This document shows positions 23,766 through 35,239 of a stretch of DNA of 64,000 nt, piece by piece. Under the pieces are notes generated by a model that was not told the origin of the DNA, searched no databases, and was given only the letters and a program-made list of their open reading frames with translations. The translations under genes and the position numbers were made by a program. The DNA lies in assembly GCF_910592395.1 (NCBI RefSeq), contig NC_088316.1, positions 8,496,001 to 8,560,000 on the forward strand, written 5' to 3'. The DNA comes from Lineus longissimus. Lineage: Eukaryota; Nemertea; Pilidiophora; Heteronemertea; Lineidae. Each line of letters begins with the position of its first letter. Positions within the stretch are counted from its first letter, which is position 1.

Positions 23766-24129
23766 TATATATATTAACAAAAACTCAGGTCAATGTGACC
23801 TACTTTTCAGGTGTAAGCAGGTCAGGTCATAAAACTCAATGTCAGTTGTATCAAGAAACCTTCTCTGTGTTGATCCTCAAAGGTGCATCATTGATCGATA
23901 TCATCAAGATTGACATAGAGCGCATAACATTTTGACCTTGACCTAGTTTCCAAGGTCAGAAAGGTCAAACTCTAAAATTCCACTTAAGTTGATACGTTTC
24001 ACTATTTGTCTGAGATTCTTTAAATTTTCTATGCAGACACTTCTTGGGCATCCGTACAAGTTAACTGAAATTAGGTCAATTGTGACCTAGTTTATCAAGT
24101 TCACAGAGGTCAAACTCTAAAAGTGTCAT
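23766..24129 (+). repeat. Old Helentron-like text, split by hAT element
   Basis: Contains several GACCT...AAGGTCA motifs (for example near 23930-23968 and 24080-24116). Similar wording resumes at 29174-29560, including CACCAGGGGG near 29402, so the hAT element at 24130 interrupts it. Confidence 0.45.
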
Positions 24130-24175
24130 CAGGGTTCCCGCGGCTCTTGAAAACCTTTGCATATCTTTGATTTTT

Positions 24176-26799
24176 AGCTCGGCTGACAAAGTCAGCGAAG
24201 CTGGTCATATTACTAAGGGAATGGTGTCCGTCCTTCCTTCCATCCTTCCTTCCATGTCAATTTTGGGCATTTTGTAACCGTAAGACCTAGGCACTTTGTT
24301 GGCGCTGCTAAATTAGGAGTAGCCCAGAAACCAAAAATCAGCGCGATCCGACCTACATTCGGCGAATGAGGTCATCGGGAAGTTTAAACTTCTTTCCTTT
24401 ATACCTCGGTCCACAGAGGAAATATTGTTTTCAAATCTGGCCGAATATTTTAAAATAATTTTTCATTTTGACTTGTAATGGAATTAGTTTAGTTTTCACC
24501 GCCAGTTGGCGCTACAGGCACATTTGACAGATTTTTTGACGGTTATGACGTATAGTTGCGCAGTTGTATTCTGCGCATTGAATTGGCCAAGGAAGCAGGC
24601 TATATTTCAGCATACCCACTCACTGTGACCAGTCTAAAGATGGAAGATTGATTTTGCAACAAGTAACCAATTTTCTGCTAAAAAGTAGTCAAGTAGGCGA
24701 TATTATCAAAAGTTCCTTTCAGTGGGTAGTCATAAGGTCTTAAGGGAATACTTTCAGAAACTAGTTCTTGAAAATTTGGCCACAATTCTGTGAAAACGAT
24801 ATTGGAAGTGCACGCTCTGTTTGCGATGTATTTTGAAGTGGAGAATTCCCACAGTATGTGCAGTGAATCGGCATGATTCTGTTTGCATATTAGTTTTTAG
24901 TACTACAATTCTTACATGAGTAAAAAGTAGACGTTTTAAGCAACACAATAATGTTACTCCCATAAAAATTGATTCAAAATTGACGGAGCTACGGCATTCT
25001 GTTCGGAAATTGGCAGCGCTGATAAAATACATTGCATGCTAATACATGCCAAATGGCACACTTTAAAAAGCGCTCATTGGACAACGTAGGGAATCACCAG
25101 TAATGACGTCATCGCTATTCTAAATCTTCTATATAATAATATTAGAAGGGGGACGAATAAAGTCACACTTAGAGGCGTTGGATCGCCTTGAAATTTTGCA
25201 TGAATGGTGGTGACACCTTACCCTGATGCAATGTCTTGGTTTTATTCAAAAATTTACTTCAGCGGAGCAGTAATGAGGGATTTTTAATCGGACACTGTCA
25301 ATTCTCCTTACCACTCACAGAAGCCAAGCCATTGCTGTTAAGTTATGCTGGGGCTTAATCAATTACCTGCACTCCCTGTGGGGTGAATAACATTACCTTT
25401 TGAATAGCTGGCTATAGGGGGATGATTGGAACAGCCGGTATACCTGCTGACCTGCTGAACCCAGGTTGATGTTATTTTCAATCCACGATTGCAGGTCACC
25501 TGATTTTCGAGATTTTGCGGGAAATGAAATTGTAAACAAACGCATGTGTGCAGTTCAAATGTAAATAAAAATGTATTTTTGGTACTTTTGGTTGCTGGAC
25601 TTGGGTTTTCCCGCAGTTAGGAGCTGGGGTCAAATTGGTGGTCTATTGTTTATGCGTGCTGTTTTAGTCAGAGGTAGCCCTTGATTATGAAGGGATTTTC
25701 AAATTAAGGTGACCATGGTCTTTTTATATGCTCACCACGGCTTTCAATACTTGATGTATCTGAAGAGGCGTGGGGAACCTGACATGGCCTTACCAAGGAG
25801 CTGCTCACGGTGCTGAACTTCTAGCTTGCCTGTCGACTTAGTGCCTTTTTGGCCGAGACATTGCTGCATGTAGGAGGAGCACGCATTTTAAAGTTATAGT
25901 AATGATAGTACAGTTGGTTCGAGCCATTTGGAAGCCGACGTGTGAAGGCCTATCTAGGTTCTCCTTCTTCTCCGTATAAAAAGGGGCATATTGCTGACTA
26001 AGGAACGAGGCATATTGACATTGCCTCATCATCTCTATCGGACCAATTGATATACTTTTATATGCACGCATACATCACGCCATTGCAGGGTCCGAGTCTG
26101 TGGACAATTGGTTTGATTAATTTGTCTCTTTGATATTGCTCCTTTATTGCATTAGATTTTCATCGCAATTCAATCTATTCAAGATTTAGCCAATTTGAAC
26201 CTGTCTGCGCCAAGGATAGATTGGTTCCCGATCGACTCACTAGGGATACGCAGTAGAGCACAATGTCATGAAAAACGACCCTTTGTATTGTAAATTCCAA
26301 TCACCTGCAGGACAGGTCAATTTCTCTCAATAAAATTAATTTTGTTGACTCCTTGTAATCTTTACCTTATTAAAAAAACAAAAAACAGTGGTGTTCGTCC
26401 CAAACTGGTCATTTCTATTTATTTTGAACTCTGTTAAATCAGGATACCTCAAATTACAGACAGCATTTTGTATCCTTGTGCTGTACAACCCAGCCTGGAC
26501 ATACCACCGTTGTCCATGCAGAAGTCTCATTCTCTCTGACGCTTCTTTTCTGTAAAGCTACCGATACAACATACTGAACTAGGGATATCTTCCGTTGCCT
26601 CCTGTAATATTTACATACCATGGCTGATTAGTTCAATCATATTTCATCCAGCTGGCAGCTCTGCATTGGAAATTTTAGTGGTATAACGTGTTCTCTTGAC
26701 CTTCAAACAGTAGTATAAAGCCGATATTTACTACTTTACACCCTCCGTCCTATGTTATTAGGTCATCCAGCTGAGCGCCAGGCCCTTGGGCCTCTTGTT
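24176..26799 (+). mobile_element. Helentron-like family B, most complete copy
   Basis: Head AGCTCGGCTGACAAAGTCAG at 24176 and tail CAGCTGAGCGCCAGGCCCTT, then GGGCCTCTTGTT, ending 26799, inside a T|T context. At 2.6 kb it is the longest family-B copy here. It gives the reference for truncated copies at 4869, 54157 and 58652. ORFs are not shared in frame among copies. Confidence 0.65.
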
Positions 26800-27237
26800 A
26801 AAAATATTTTTCCATGGCTTGAAAGTCATGGATTTGTGTAATTTGTCAATAAAGTCAGTGAAAACCATTGAATTCTTGCTTTCCTTGTCCAAAAAATGAA
26901 AAAGGGCCTTTTGCTGAACTGGGTTTCGTAGAATATCCCAGCCCGGGTACGGTGTCTACGATGTCCCGGGCGCATTTCTAGTCGGGAGCCCATTGAAACG
27001 AAAATGAATGCCCGGAACACATCCACATGGTCAGGTCAACACCATCGCCATCTAGCGTTGAATACAGACACCATTTCTGCGCGCCAAGTCCATTGACCAA
27101 TCAGATGCGCAGTTACAAGTGGCAGACGATTAGTGAAATGGAGCTTGGGGCTTTTTTCGTATTTTATGAGAGAATAATCAGATTTCGCCCATTGAAATGT
27201 CGTGCAAGTTTCAAGAGGAATGGCGGACGATCTATGA

Positions 27238-28641
27238 ATGGATAGAAGGAGTAGAGGGACCCGTTGGATTGAAAACCAGCCAGTTGTGAACCGGGCCATT
27301 GAAATTTGGCCCAACATAGTCAAGTACGTTGCTGAGGTTAGGAAGGAGAGATCAGAGTACTCTGAAGCCACATGCGACTCCTACACTACAGTCAAGAAGG
27401 CAGTTGATGACAAGCTAATGTTGGTCAAGCTCGCATTTGTTGAGACAATCTCAGGTCAGATGACTCCATTCTTGAGCATATTTCAAAGTGAGCGTCCGTT
27501 GGTGCCATTCCTAGCCATGCATCTTGAAAAGATGGTGAGGGCTCTTATGAAAAGGTTCATAAAGAGTTCAGTGCTCACTACTGCCACCAATGCTCGCAAC
27601 CTCTTGAAAATAGATGTCGGAAAAGCTGAGAACCAGGATTCGCACAAGGATGTTGACATTGGCTTCAGGGCTGAAGCAGAGCTGAAGAAGGTGAAGTCGA
27701 GTGTTTCAGAGAGAGAAATCATGGATGTACGAATGAAGTGTAAGTCATTGTTTGCAACATCAGCCAAACATCTCATGGACAAAACTCCCATAACATACTC
27801 GTTTGCTAGGGCATTGACAGCCCTAAGCCCAGAGATTATGGCTACCAAGCCTGACATTGCCAAGTCCAGATTCAAGCATGTTCTTGAGACACTGATTTCT
27901 AGCAAACGCATTGATGAAGGCACAGCAGAAACTGTCAAAGCGGAATTTGATGATTTTGTATTGCATGCCTCCAGCCTGACAGGACAGGAACGTGTGGACT
28001 ACCTGCAGTATGACCCTGTCAATAGTGAATCAGTGGACATTTTTCTTCACCAGAGGATGTCAAACTTCCCTCACCTGCAAGGTGTGGTGAAGCTGCTGCT
28101 CATCCTTTCACATGGTCAAGCCCGAGTGGAGAGGGGCTTTTCCTACAACAAGGAAATTCTTGTGGAGAATATGAAGGAGAAAACTCTCTCTGCACAGCGT
28201 CTGATAGTAGATCACTTAACTGACATTGGTGGGTTCCAGAACTTCAAAGTCACAGCAAAATGTTTGCAGTATGCCAGTTCTGCTAGGATGAAATACCGGC
28301 AGTATCTGGAAGAACAAAGGAAGGACAAGGATGTCAGTGCAAGGGCACAGAAGAGGCAGGCCATGTTAGATGAAATAAGCGAGAGTAGGACAAAGAGGAA
28401 GTGCCTTGAGACGGACATTGCATCTCTTTTGCAGACTGCTGATGAAAGGGCTGAAAAAGCAGAGAAAAGCAGGGACATGAAAAAATTGTTGATGGAGTCA
28501 AATGCCCTACGAAAGAAGGCAAAGGAGAAGAAAGAGGAGGTGTCTATTGTGGAGAAACAAATAACATCTCTTGAAGAGAGTCTGAAAACCATGGACAAAT
28601 ATATAAGACTAATTTGCTATTCATGTACTTACTGTGACTGA
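27238..28641 (+). CDS. hAT-type transposase, C-terminal part with coiled coil
   Basis: A single 467-codon frame. The segment LLLILSHGQARVERGFSYNK resembles the hAT C-terminal dimerisation region (usual core ...S.A.VER.FS). The upstream part (NRAIEIWPNIVKYV, SYTTVKKAVDDKLMLVKLAF, FQSERPLVPFLAMHL) resembles uncharacterised hAT-derived proteins of marine invertebrates. The last ~130 residues are lysine/glutamate-rich and probably a coiled coil. A different-frame start at about 27199 (MSCKFQEEWRTIYEW) looks like the true N-terminus of such a protein. A deletion near 27290 therefore probably removed the zinc finger and the first catalytic part. Unlikely to be active, but the frame is intact. Confidence 0.6.
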   Translation: MDRRSRGTRWIENQPVVNRAIEIWPNIVKYVAEVRKERSEYSEATCDSYTTVKKAVDDKLMLVKLAFVETISGQMTPFLSIFQSERPLVPFLAMHLEKMVRALMKRFIKSSVLTTATNARNLLKIDVGKAENQDSHKDVDIGFRAEAELKKVKSSVSEREIMDVRMKCKSLFATSAKHLMDKTPITYSFARALTALSPEIMATKPDIAKSRFKHVLETLISSKRIDEGTAETVKAEFDDFVLHASSLTGQERVDYLQYDPVNSESVDIFLHQRMSNFPHLQGVVKLLLILSHGQARVERGFSYNKEILVENMKEKTLSAQRLIVDHLTDIGGFQNFKVTAKCLQYASSARMKYRQYLEEQRKDKDVSARAQKRQAMLDEISESRTKRKCLETDIASLLQTADERAEKAEKSRDMKKLLMESNALRKKAKEKKEEVSIVEKQITSLEESLKTMDKYIRLICYSCTYCD

Positions 28642-29173
28642 CTGCATTTGGTGTAGGCTACTGTCTGTTGTGATGTTGACTGAACTCTGTGATCTAGGAT
28701 TGTTGTAATTAGTATTCCTTAGGACATGTAGGATGAGGATTTAGTCTGCCGAATTGGCCATAGGTGAAAGGATTTCTTCACAGAACTGCTTATTTCCATT
28801 TCGTTGAAGTTTGACAATTCTATTTTTGGATGTGGAACCTATAACTTTTATGACTGAACACTGTGATCTAGGATAGTAGTAATTAGTATTCCTTAAGACA
28901 TGTGGGATGACATACACATTCAGTATTATGGCAGAATGTGGGTGTGTGTTTCTTGATGGTCTGTTCTTAGTGACTAATTGATTTCTCTAACCCTTTCTTA
29001 TTTTCATGATGATGTACATATTGTGTATCCCTAAGGTCATTTACCTTTGAAAACCTTGGAAAACTTGCCATTTCCTTCCAGTAATATCTTTGAAAAATGA
29101 GAAAATAACCCATGGAATACCTTTGAAAACCATGGAATTTTATTTTGAAAAAGGTGCAGGTACCCTGTGTCAT

Positions 29174-29560
29174 TGACAGTGCAGTATTTTTTCATATCTA
29201 AAAGTCAAGTTAACCTCCATATATCATTTCATCTGCAACTAAATGATTCCCAAAGACCCAGAGGTCAAATGGCTAAATCTGGCCAAGTATAACAACAGCT
29301 CATTTCTTAACCGCTACAGCTAACAACTTGAAACTTGGTACACATGACCCTCTAGGTCAGATAACCTCGGACACCAAATTTCGTGATTCTCAACTTGGTC
29401 ACCAGGGGGTCAAAATTGAAAAGGCAAAAAGTACAATATCTCGTTTATTAGTGACTTGTTATCAATAATATTTTGATGGTAGGGCCTCCAAGCATGGATA
29501 CATCACATGTCATACCGATTTTGATTTGACCTATATACTAAATACTATACATGTAGCATG
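29174..29560 (+). repeat. Old Helentron-like text, second half
   Basis: Continuation of 23766-24123 after the hAT insertion. It contains AACTTGAAACTTGGTACACA and CACCAGGGGGTCAAA typical of the Helentron-like bodies. Confidence 0.45.
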
Positions 29561-29661
29561 GACAAGGATTCAAACTTCACATTTTTTGAGATGGCCCCGA
29601 GGGCGGTGGGGCATTCAACACTGTCCCTAATCTTCTATTTTTTAATTTGTATTCTTTTCAG

Positions 29662-29928
29662 GCACAGCTTCGAAGTTGCCTTGTCGATGAATTACAAAAA
29701 AGTAATCTCAGTTTGCCACTGGAACCCAAGAATTTTGGAGACGAAAAGTCCTTGATATTTTGGGCTGCTAACAGTTTGGTTGCTGATCACCTCAAACGAT
29801 GCAACTTTGAATATGCGCTTAGTGTGTTTCTGCCCGAAAGTGGAACAGCGCATGATCAAGTTTTCCCTGTCCGAGACCTTCTACAGTTGCTTCACATCGC
29901 ACCACAGTCAAAGCTTTACAAGAAATTG
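29662..29928 (+). CDS. OFD1: OFD1 exon encoding LisH domain
   Basis: An exon bounded by TTTTCAG|GCA and TTG|GTAAGT, 89 codons, phase 0 at both ends. The translation (AQLRSCLVDELQKSNL..., [27 protein letters not shown]..., VRDLLQLLHIAPQSKLYKKL) matches my recollection of vertebrate OFD1 residues about 40-130, including the LisH motif ([22 protein letters not shown] in human). OFD1 is a centriole-distal-end and centriolar-satellite protein needed for cilium formation. The LisH motif mediates dimerisation. The preceding exon (LRKKL-type N-terminus) was not located in the window. Confidence 0.93.
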
Positions 29929-30117
29929 GTAAGTTGAGTGTTTCATTTGAAAACCTAAATGAATTATTTGTAGATACACTTCTTTGAATGCTTGCTTAGC
30001 TGCATCACAATCTTCGAATACTGCCTGGGTGTCTCATTACAATCTTTGCCACATTGAGTTTAAAGACTTTCAAATTAAAAAACAATCTGATAATTTTCTT
30101 ATTTTATTTGTTAACAG

Positions 30118-30148
30118 ACTGAAGGAGTATCAGATAATCACATGAAAG
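30118..30148 (+). CDS. OFD1: OFD1 31-base microexon
   Basis: Bounded by TTTGTTAACAG|ACT and AAAG|GTAATT, 31 bases, phase 0 in and 1 out. It encodes TEGVSDNHMK plus the first base of a glycine, equivalent to the human SGSDKENQK-G linker after the LisH region. It is too short for ORF calling and was found by phase matching to the next exon. The intron before it is 189 bases, the one after it 17.8 kb. Confidence 0.85.
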
Positions 30149-30716
30149 GTAATTATCATTATCCCTTTATAATAATTCACTTTCATTTCAATACCTTGAT
30201 ATAATAGCACCCGTTTGACCTAGTCAGTCGTCCATTTACATTTAGGATGACTTCGTGACCAAATACTTGGGCAGTTTATTTTTAGGGAATTAAGACTGAG
30301 CTGGATATATGTTGCAACGGTTATTGATTTCAAAGTCTTCAAAAGTAGCCGACAGATGGCAATTGATCACCGCCTGTAAGCCTTCGTATCGCTGGTTACT
30401 TATTACTGAGTGCCTAAATTATTTTTCTCCCGAAAATGTAAATTTAATATAAATATAAATATAAATTTAAAGACGTCTTTTCTGTCAAAACGTTGCGTTC
30501 TTTCTTCTGACATGGGCGCAGCCATCTTGCATAACTCATTTCGATAACCGTCTGTTACCTCATTTCTGATTGGTTGATCCGGGACGCATGGTGGCATCAG
30601 AAAATCTGATTGGTTAACATTCAGTGGTGTGATGGCCAAGTGTAGGGGAGGTTCCCTATCAATTTGAGACCCAGCCCAACATCCAAGATGGCCACTAGGC
30701 CGCAATCTTCATTTTT
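30149..30716. other. OFD1 intron start, no feature
   Basis: Unique-looking intron sequence; near 30660-30710 it has the ATCCAAGATGGCC wording common in old Helentron-like elements. Confidence 0.5.
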
Positions 30717-31833
30717 AGCTCACCTCTTAGCAGAGGTGAGCTTATCCCATACCGTGGCGTCCGTCGTCCGTCGTCGTCGTCGTCGTCGTCGTCCGTCGTC
30801 CGTTAGCAGGGCACGTTTCGTAACTGTTAGAGCTATTGAGTTGAAACTTGGTACACATGTACCCTTATGTAATGACACCTGGGAGACCAAGTTTCGGTCC
30901 GATTCGTTTCATGGTTTGGCCACCAGGGGGCCAAACGTTAAAAGTGAAAATATGCAATATCTCCCTTAATAGTAGTCGGGAAATTTTGAAAAAAATATGG
31001 TAGGTACTTCTAGCAAAGGTGCATCATATATCCTCCGGGTTTTTGATTTGACCTCCTTTTCAAGGTCACAGAGGTCAAATGGTGTAAATTAGCCGTTAGG
31101 ATGTAATGATGGCACGTTTCTAAACTGCAATGACTATTGATACCAAATTTGGTACACATTTACCCCTTAGTCAGGTGATCTCAGGGACCGAAGTTTGGTC
31201 CAATATGATTCACCACTTGACCACCAGGGGGCAAAATCCAAAAACCTTAAAAATGTGATTATTCCTTAACTTCTTTCCCGATTGCCACCAATTTGATATC
31301 ATGGGTACATCTAACCACCATACAGTATATGTCACACAGGTTTTTAATTTGACCTTCTTGTCAAGGTCACAGAGGTCAAATGGCGTAAATTGGCCGTCAG
31401 GCCGTAACTATAGCACGTTTCTTAACTGCAATGACTATTGATCACAAATTAAGTACACATGTACCCCTTGGTCAGGTGATCTCAGGTACCGAAGTTTGGT
31501 GCGATCTGATTTGCCATTTGGCCTCCAGGGAGGGGGCCAAATCCTAAATTCTTCAAAATGCCATTATTCCTAGTAATGACTTGCCCGATTGGCACCAATT
31601 TTATATCATAGGTACATCTAATTCTAACAACCATTCAATGTGTCACCCGGGTCTTCTTTGATTTGACCTACTTTTCAAGGTCACAGAGGTCGAATGTACT
31701 GTAAATTGGCCATTTTGGGGAAATTGTAATTGCTTGGACCTACATCAAACCTAACACTACATGACACAAGACCATGCTCTTTATCCATCTTTCCTCCACA
31801 TGAGGTGAGCACAATGGCCCTGGCCATTTCATT
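30717..31833 (+). mobile_element. Helentron-like family A, copy 3
   Basis: Full-length element with the 5' AGCTCACCTC/GAGGTGAGC hairpin, a long GTC run at about 30757-30798, three ~300-bp repeats and the GGCCCTGGCC stem-loop end. It is joined head-to-tail, without any spacer, to the next copy at 31834. Confidence 0.7.
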
Positions 31834-32953
31834 AGCTCACCTCTTAGCAGAGGTGAGCTTATCCCATACCGTGGCGTCCGTCGTCCGTCGTCGTCGTCGT
31901 CGTCCGTCGTTCGTTAGCAGGGTTGAAACTTGGTACACATGTACCCTTATGTGATGACACCTTGGAGACCAAGTTTCGGTCCGATTCGTTTCATGGTTTG
32001 GCCACCAGGGGGCCAAACGTTAAAAGTGAAAATATGCAATATCTCCCTTAATAGTAGTCGGGAAATTTTGAAAAAAATATGGTAGGTACTTCTAGCAAAG
32101 GTGCATCATATATCCTCCAGGTTTTTGATTTGACCTCCTTTTCAGGGTCACAGAGGTCAAAGTTTGTTGATTCGCTGAACAGTAACATGTTTCCTATCTA
32201 TTTTAGCTAGAAGGTTTTAAACCAGTGTGGACATGTATCTGGGGATTGTCTATTCCACCCCTAAAATTTCGGCCGTTCGGACATCAAATATGGCCGCCAG
32301 GCAGCCATCTTGAAAAATAAACACAGTACTATTACTCCGAAACTAATGATCGGATTGCAACCAAATTTGATCTGGATGTATATCTATGTACTCTCTGCTA
32401 AATCCTTGATTTTTTATCAAATGTGATAGCCAATATGGGTGCCAGGCGGGCATCTTGAAAAATTCTTAGTTTGGCCACCCGGGGGCCGCCAGGCAGCCAT
32501 CTTGAAAAATAAACACAGTACTCATCTTATGAACCGAAGGAACAATACATTGTTATGGGTGATTTTAAGATGAAATCAATAGGTGAAGGTGAAAACTATA
32601 ATGCAAAGTTAGAAACCTTTATGTTTCAAGCATATAACTTCAGACAAAACGTGTCCAAAAACACCACCAGCTATCAGTCCAAATTGGACCTTGTATTCAC
32701 CAATCCTACTCCATCTGCCACTATTGACTTGGTCGATATAATAGACAATTACTGGTCAGATCACAAAATTGTCTACTCTGCTTTGTCATACCTGTAGTCA
32801 CCTCAATTAAATTCAACTTACGCATTATTTTATCTCTCATGTAATTTCATTGTAAAACATTACTTCATTTCTTTCTTTCATTTAAAACCATGCTAATGCT
32901 TTATCCATCTTCCCTTCACAAGAGGTGAGCACAATTGCCCTGGCCATTTCATT
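31834..32953 (+). mobile_element. Helentron-like family A, variant copy with endonuclease remnant
   Basis: Starts immediately after copy 3 and ends with GAGGTGAGCACAATTGCCCT, then GGCCATTTCATT. It matches family A to about 32160, then switches to a different body shared with 55560-55860. It ends with a coding remnant (32528-32797) and a family-A 3' end. Directly after it, AGCTCACCT (32954-32962) is the start of a third head, so the array reads unit-unit-stub. Confidence 0.7.
32528..32797 (+). pseudogene. Endonuclease (EEP-type) C-terminal fragment
   Basis: Reads EPKEQYIVMGDFKMKSI, then FMFQAYNFRQNV, SKLDLVFTN and YWSDHKIVYSAL before a stop, about 150 bases from the element's 3' end. These match the spaced motifs GDFN, LDLVxTN and SDHxxV of AP-endonuclease-like (EEP) domains; GDFK replaces GDFN. 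Helentrons are known to carry a RepHel protein ending in such an endonuclease domain, so this is best read as the C-terminus of the autonomous partner. A LINE origin is the alternative. Only about 90 residues remain. Confidence 0.6.
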
Positions 32954-32963
32954 AGCTCACCTT

Positions 32964-33392
32964 TGGGGAGTGTAAGAGCCATATGCTTTGAATTTCTCTC
33001 CATTTTTTACTTTGAGTCTAATAGGTGTCACCACTGTCTATTAAGCCAAGTCATGTGTTTGTGGACCCTTTTTGTGCTCAGCCATTTCTTTTCTAGTCCT
33101 CATTGAGGAAACATGCAATTCTCTGGCTTATTCTCTGGCTTATTCTCTGATCATTTTCACTGGATATGTGTCTCCTCTCTGGTTGGGCCCATGATATTGG
33201 GTAAGTGTTTTATTGTTGTTTATGCTGAATTATGGTTGAAGTTATGAGGCATGAGGGCCTACAACACATGTGTTTTAAGAAGACTTAGTTTTGGTCCATG
33301 CCTGTCCTGCTGGTGGCCATGTTGCTTTCTACACCATGTGCAAATACACTAAATTTTACACCTCAATTAATAAAGAATTGTTGGTCTTCTAG
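32964..33392. other. Unannotated intron sequence
   Basis: No gene or shared repeat recognised; contains a doubled TTCTCTGGCTTA near 33119-33146. Confidence 0.4.
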
Positions 33393-33728
33393 GGGCTTGA
33401 CCGCAGGATCCCTTACAAAACATTTTTATTCAGTGAAACCATCATGTCAAGTGGTCGGGGCGTCGGGTCTTGAAAGTAGAGGACCCGTACAGGACGTCGG
33501 GTTATCGAGTGTGGACAACAACATTGTCCCTGGGCACGGGTCTTACGCTGCGTGTGACGAGGTTGCCTGGGCGCTATCCTAGTGTCAAATAATGGAACTA
33601 GGTTTACAAAGAAGTGGTCGGGTCGTCGGTCGGTCATACCGCACAGGAACTGGACGTCGGGTTATCGGGTGTTCAGATGAAGAATTACAAGTCACTATTT
33701 CACTTACTTATGTTTTAGATATTGATTT

Positions 33729-33749
33729 ATATATATATATATATATATA
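33729..33749. repeat. AT dinucleotide microsatellite
   Basis: About ten AT units in a row (TATATATATATATATATATA) near the left end of the Merlin-type element. Confidence 0.9.
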
Positions 33750-33983
33750 AGAAATAAAATAATATAATCAATGATTATCATTATTATCTTCACTTATTTA
33801 TTATCATATAATTGATCACGCCTATAGGCTACAAGGATTTTACATCAGTATTATATCTGCCACTTCTTTTCAGCTATTTACAACTTCTTAAAAGAATTTG
33901 CTACAAAGTTTGAGGTCAGAGGTTCTCGTTCAAACCGTAACCTGACGGGTCACGCCCCTTTAAACACAGATAAACCCGTCATG

Positions 33984-35226
33984 TTAGTTTGGAAGGTCCC
34001 ACATGTCTTTATTGTACAGGCTGCAGATGTCCTCTAGCAGAGACAGGAATGGATCTCCCCCCATCCTCTTAAATTGAGATTTCCAGAGATGAGAGGAAAG
34101 GTAAGACTGGAGATGAACCTTCTTCACACCATATCTAGGCATGCTTTTCTTAGCATGCATCCATGCCCCTTCAATGTTATTTGTGTGGGCACCTGTCTCA
34201 GGATTCTTGAATTCTATTTCAGGTGCTCAAAATCTTCCTCTTCTAAGATATCGTAAGCCTTCTAATAATCACTAACGATAGTTGTCCCCGGCAAAATCCA
34301 TTCCTTTATGATCGGCAATAGTGTATCACGGGAACGGTCCTCCACTACTACCATGAACATCTTATTTTTGGTATCATTTTCTCTTTCGATACCCCCGAAA
34401 ACCCATTTGCCGTCAATGTGATGCCCTCTATGGTACTTGCGATGACCAAATTTTGATTCGTCTATTTCCACAGTCTTCGCCTATCTTCTCTCGGTTTTTA
34501 AGAACCACGGCATCGCAAACTTCCCAACAAAACATTGACCGATCCACAGCTGTATGTGAAGCAATCCCCAACTCGTGTATCATCTCATCTTCGGGCCAAC
34601 CTCTCGACCATGCATACGTTATGCGCAGGATTTCAGCTACAGTCATGTTTGACTTCGAGAACCAGCTACCCTTCCGTATTGAACAGAATTCATTGCATTG
34701 AATACCCTTCCTCATCCGTCTACAACTCCAGAGCTGTCCATCAGATGACGCCTTTTTGCCGGAGTCTTTTGTAAGTTTCATGTTCATCCCACACTTGCGG
34801 CAGATCCTCGAAGTAGCCAGAATTCCTTAAAATAATAATATATATAGTTACTCAAAGTGCCGAATAGGGTTACGGTATGACGTATTCATCTGCTAAATGT
34901 GGCCCCGGTTGCCACAAAGTACACGATATATCAAATGCCGGTCACTCAAGATAACAATTTATGACTTAGGGTGTAAACCCTTCAGGTGTCCCACGGGGCC
35001 AATGGACATGACGTCGCACTTCTGTTTCATATCATTCTTCAACTAGACTAGATGTAAAACATTTACGAAATATTATTAAGTACTAATAATTACCTCTCTC
35101 CATCAACCAGCTGAAGGTGGTCTGTTTGTCACAAAGGATTTCTGCATTCAATCGAGTGAAAGTAATGTGCTTTTGTGGTATGCGCGTGACATTGTAGCTT
35201 TCCTCCCAAACTTTTGGACAAGCCAT
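33984..35226 (-). pseudogene. Merlin (ISXO2/IS1595-like) DDE transposase, two exons
   Basis: Exon 1 runs from ATG 35226-35224 to a donor at 35094 (AGAG|GTAATT). Exon 2 starts at 34825 (TTTTAAG|GAATTC), and the phases match. The N-terminus ends with a CxxC pair (ICRKCGMNMKL) followed by an RTGSWF-like segment (SIRKGSWFSKSNMTVAEILR). The core has EIDESKFGHRKYHRG (first D), then TIVSDY-stop-KAYDILEEE (second D), then GAHTNNIEGAWMHAKK (E), the Merlin/ISXO2 DDE arrangement. Defects are a frameshift near 34465, TAG in place of the usual TGG after SDY (34261), and another stop and frameshift near 34220. The frame ends at 33984. It is recently dead rather than ancient. Confidence 0.85.
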
Positions 35227-35239
35227 ATTGGACGGCTAA

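Larger units (their letters stand above)
24130..29167 (+). mobile_element. hAT element with nested Helentron-like copy
   Basis: The left end CAGGGTTCCCGC (24130) and right end GCAGGTACCCTG (to 29167) are inverted. TGTCAT flanks both (24124-24129 and 29168-29173). CAGGG-type ends suit hAT, though the visible duplication is 6 bp rather than the usual 8. A family-B element sits at 24176-26799, only 46 bases inside the left end. Without it the hAT is about 2.4 kb and carries the truncated transposase at 27238-28641. Confidence 0.65.

Noticed and set aside
27483-28598. Minus-strand ORFs opposite the hAT transposase
   Set aside because: Antisense shadows of the plus-strand coding frame, rich in Ser/Leu/Phe as expected from complementing Lys/Glu codons.
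30664-30969. ORFs beginning near family-A heads with poly-Arg or poly-Val runs
   Set aside because: They translate the GTC microsatellite in different frames and are shared only because the DNA repeat is shared (also 31730, 52908, 55237).
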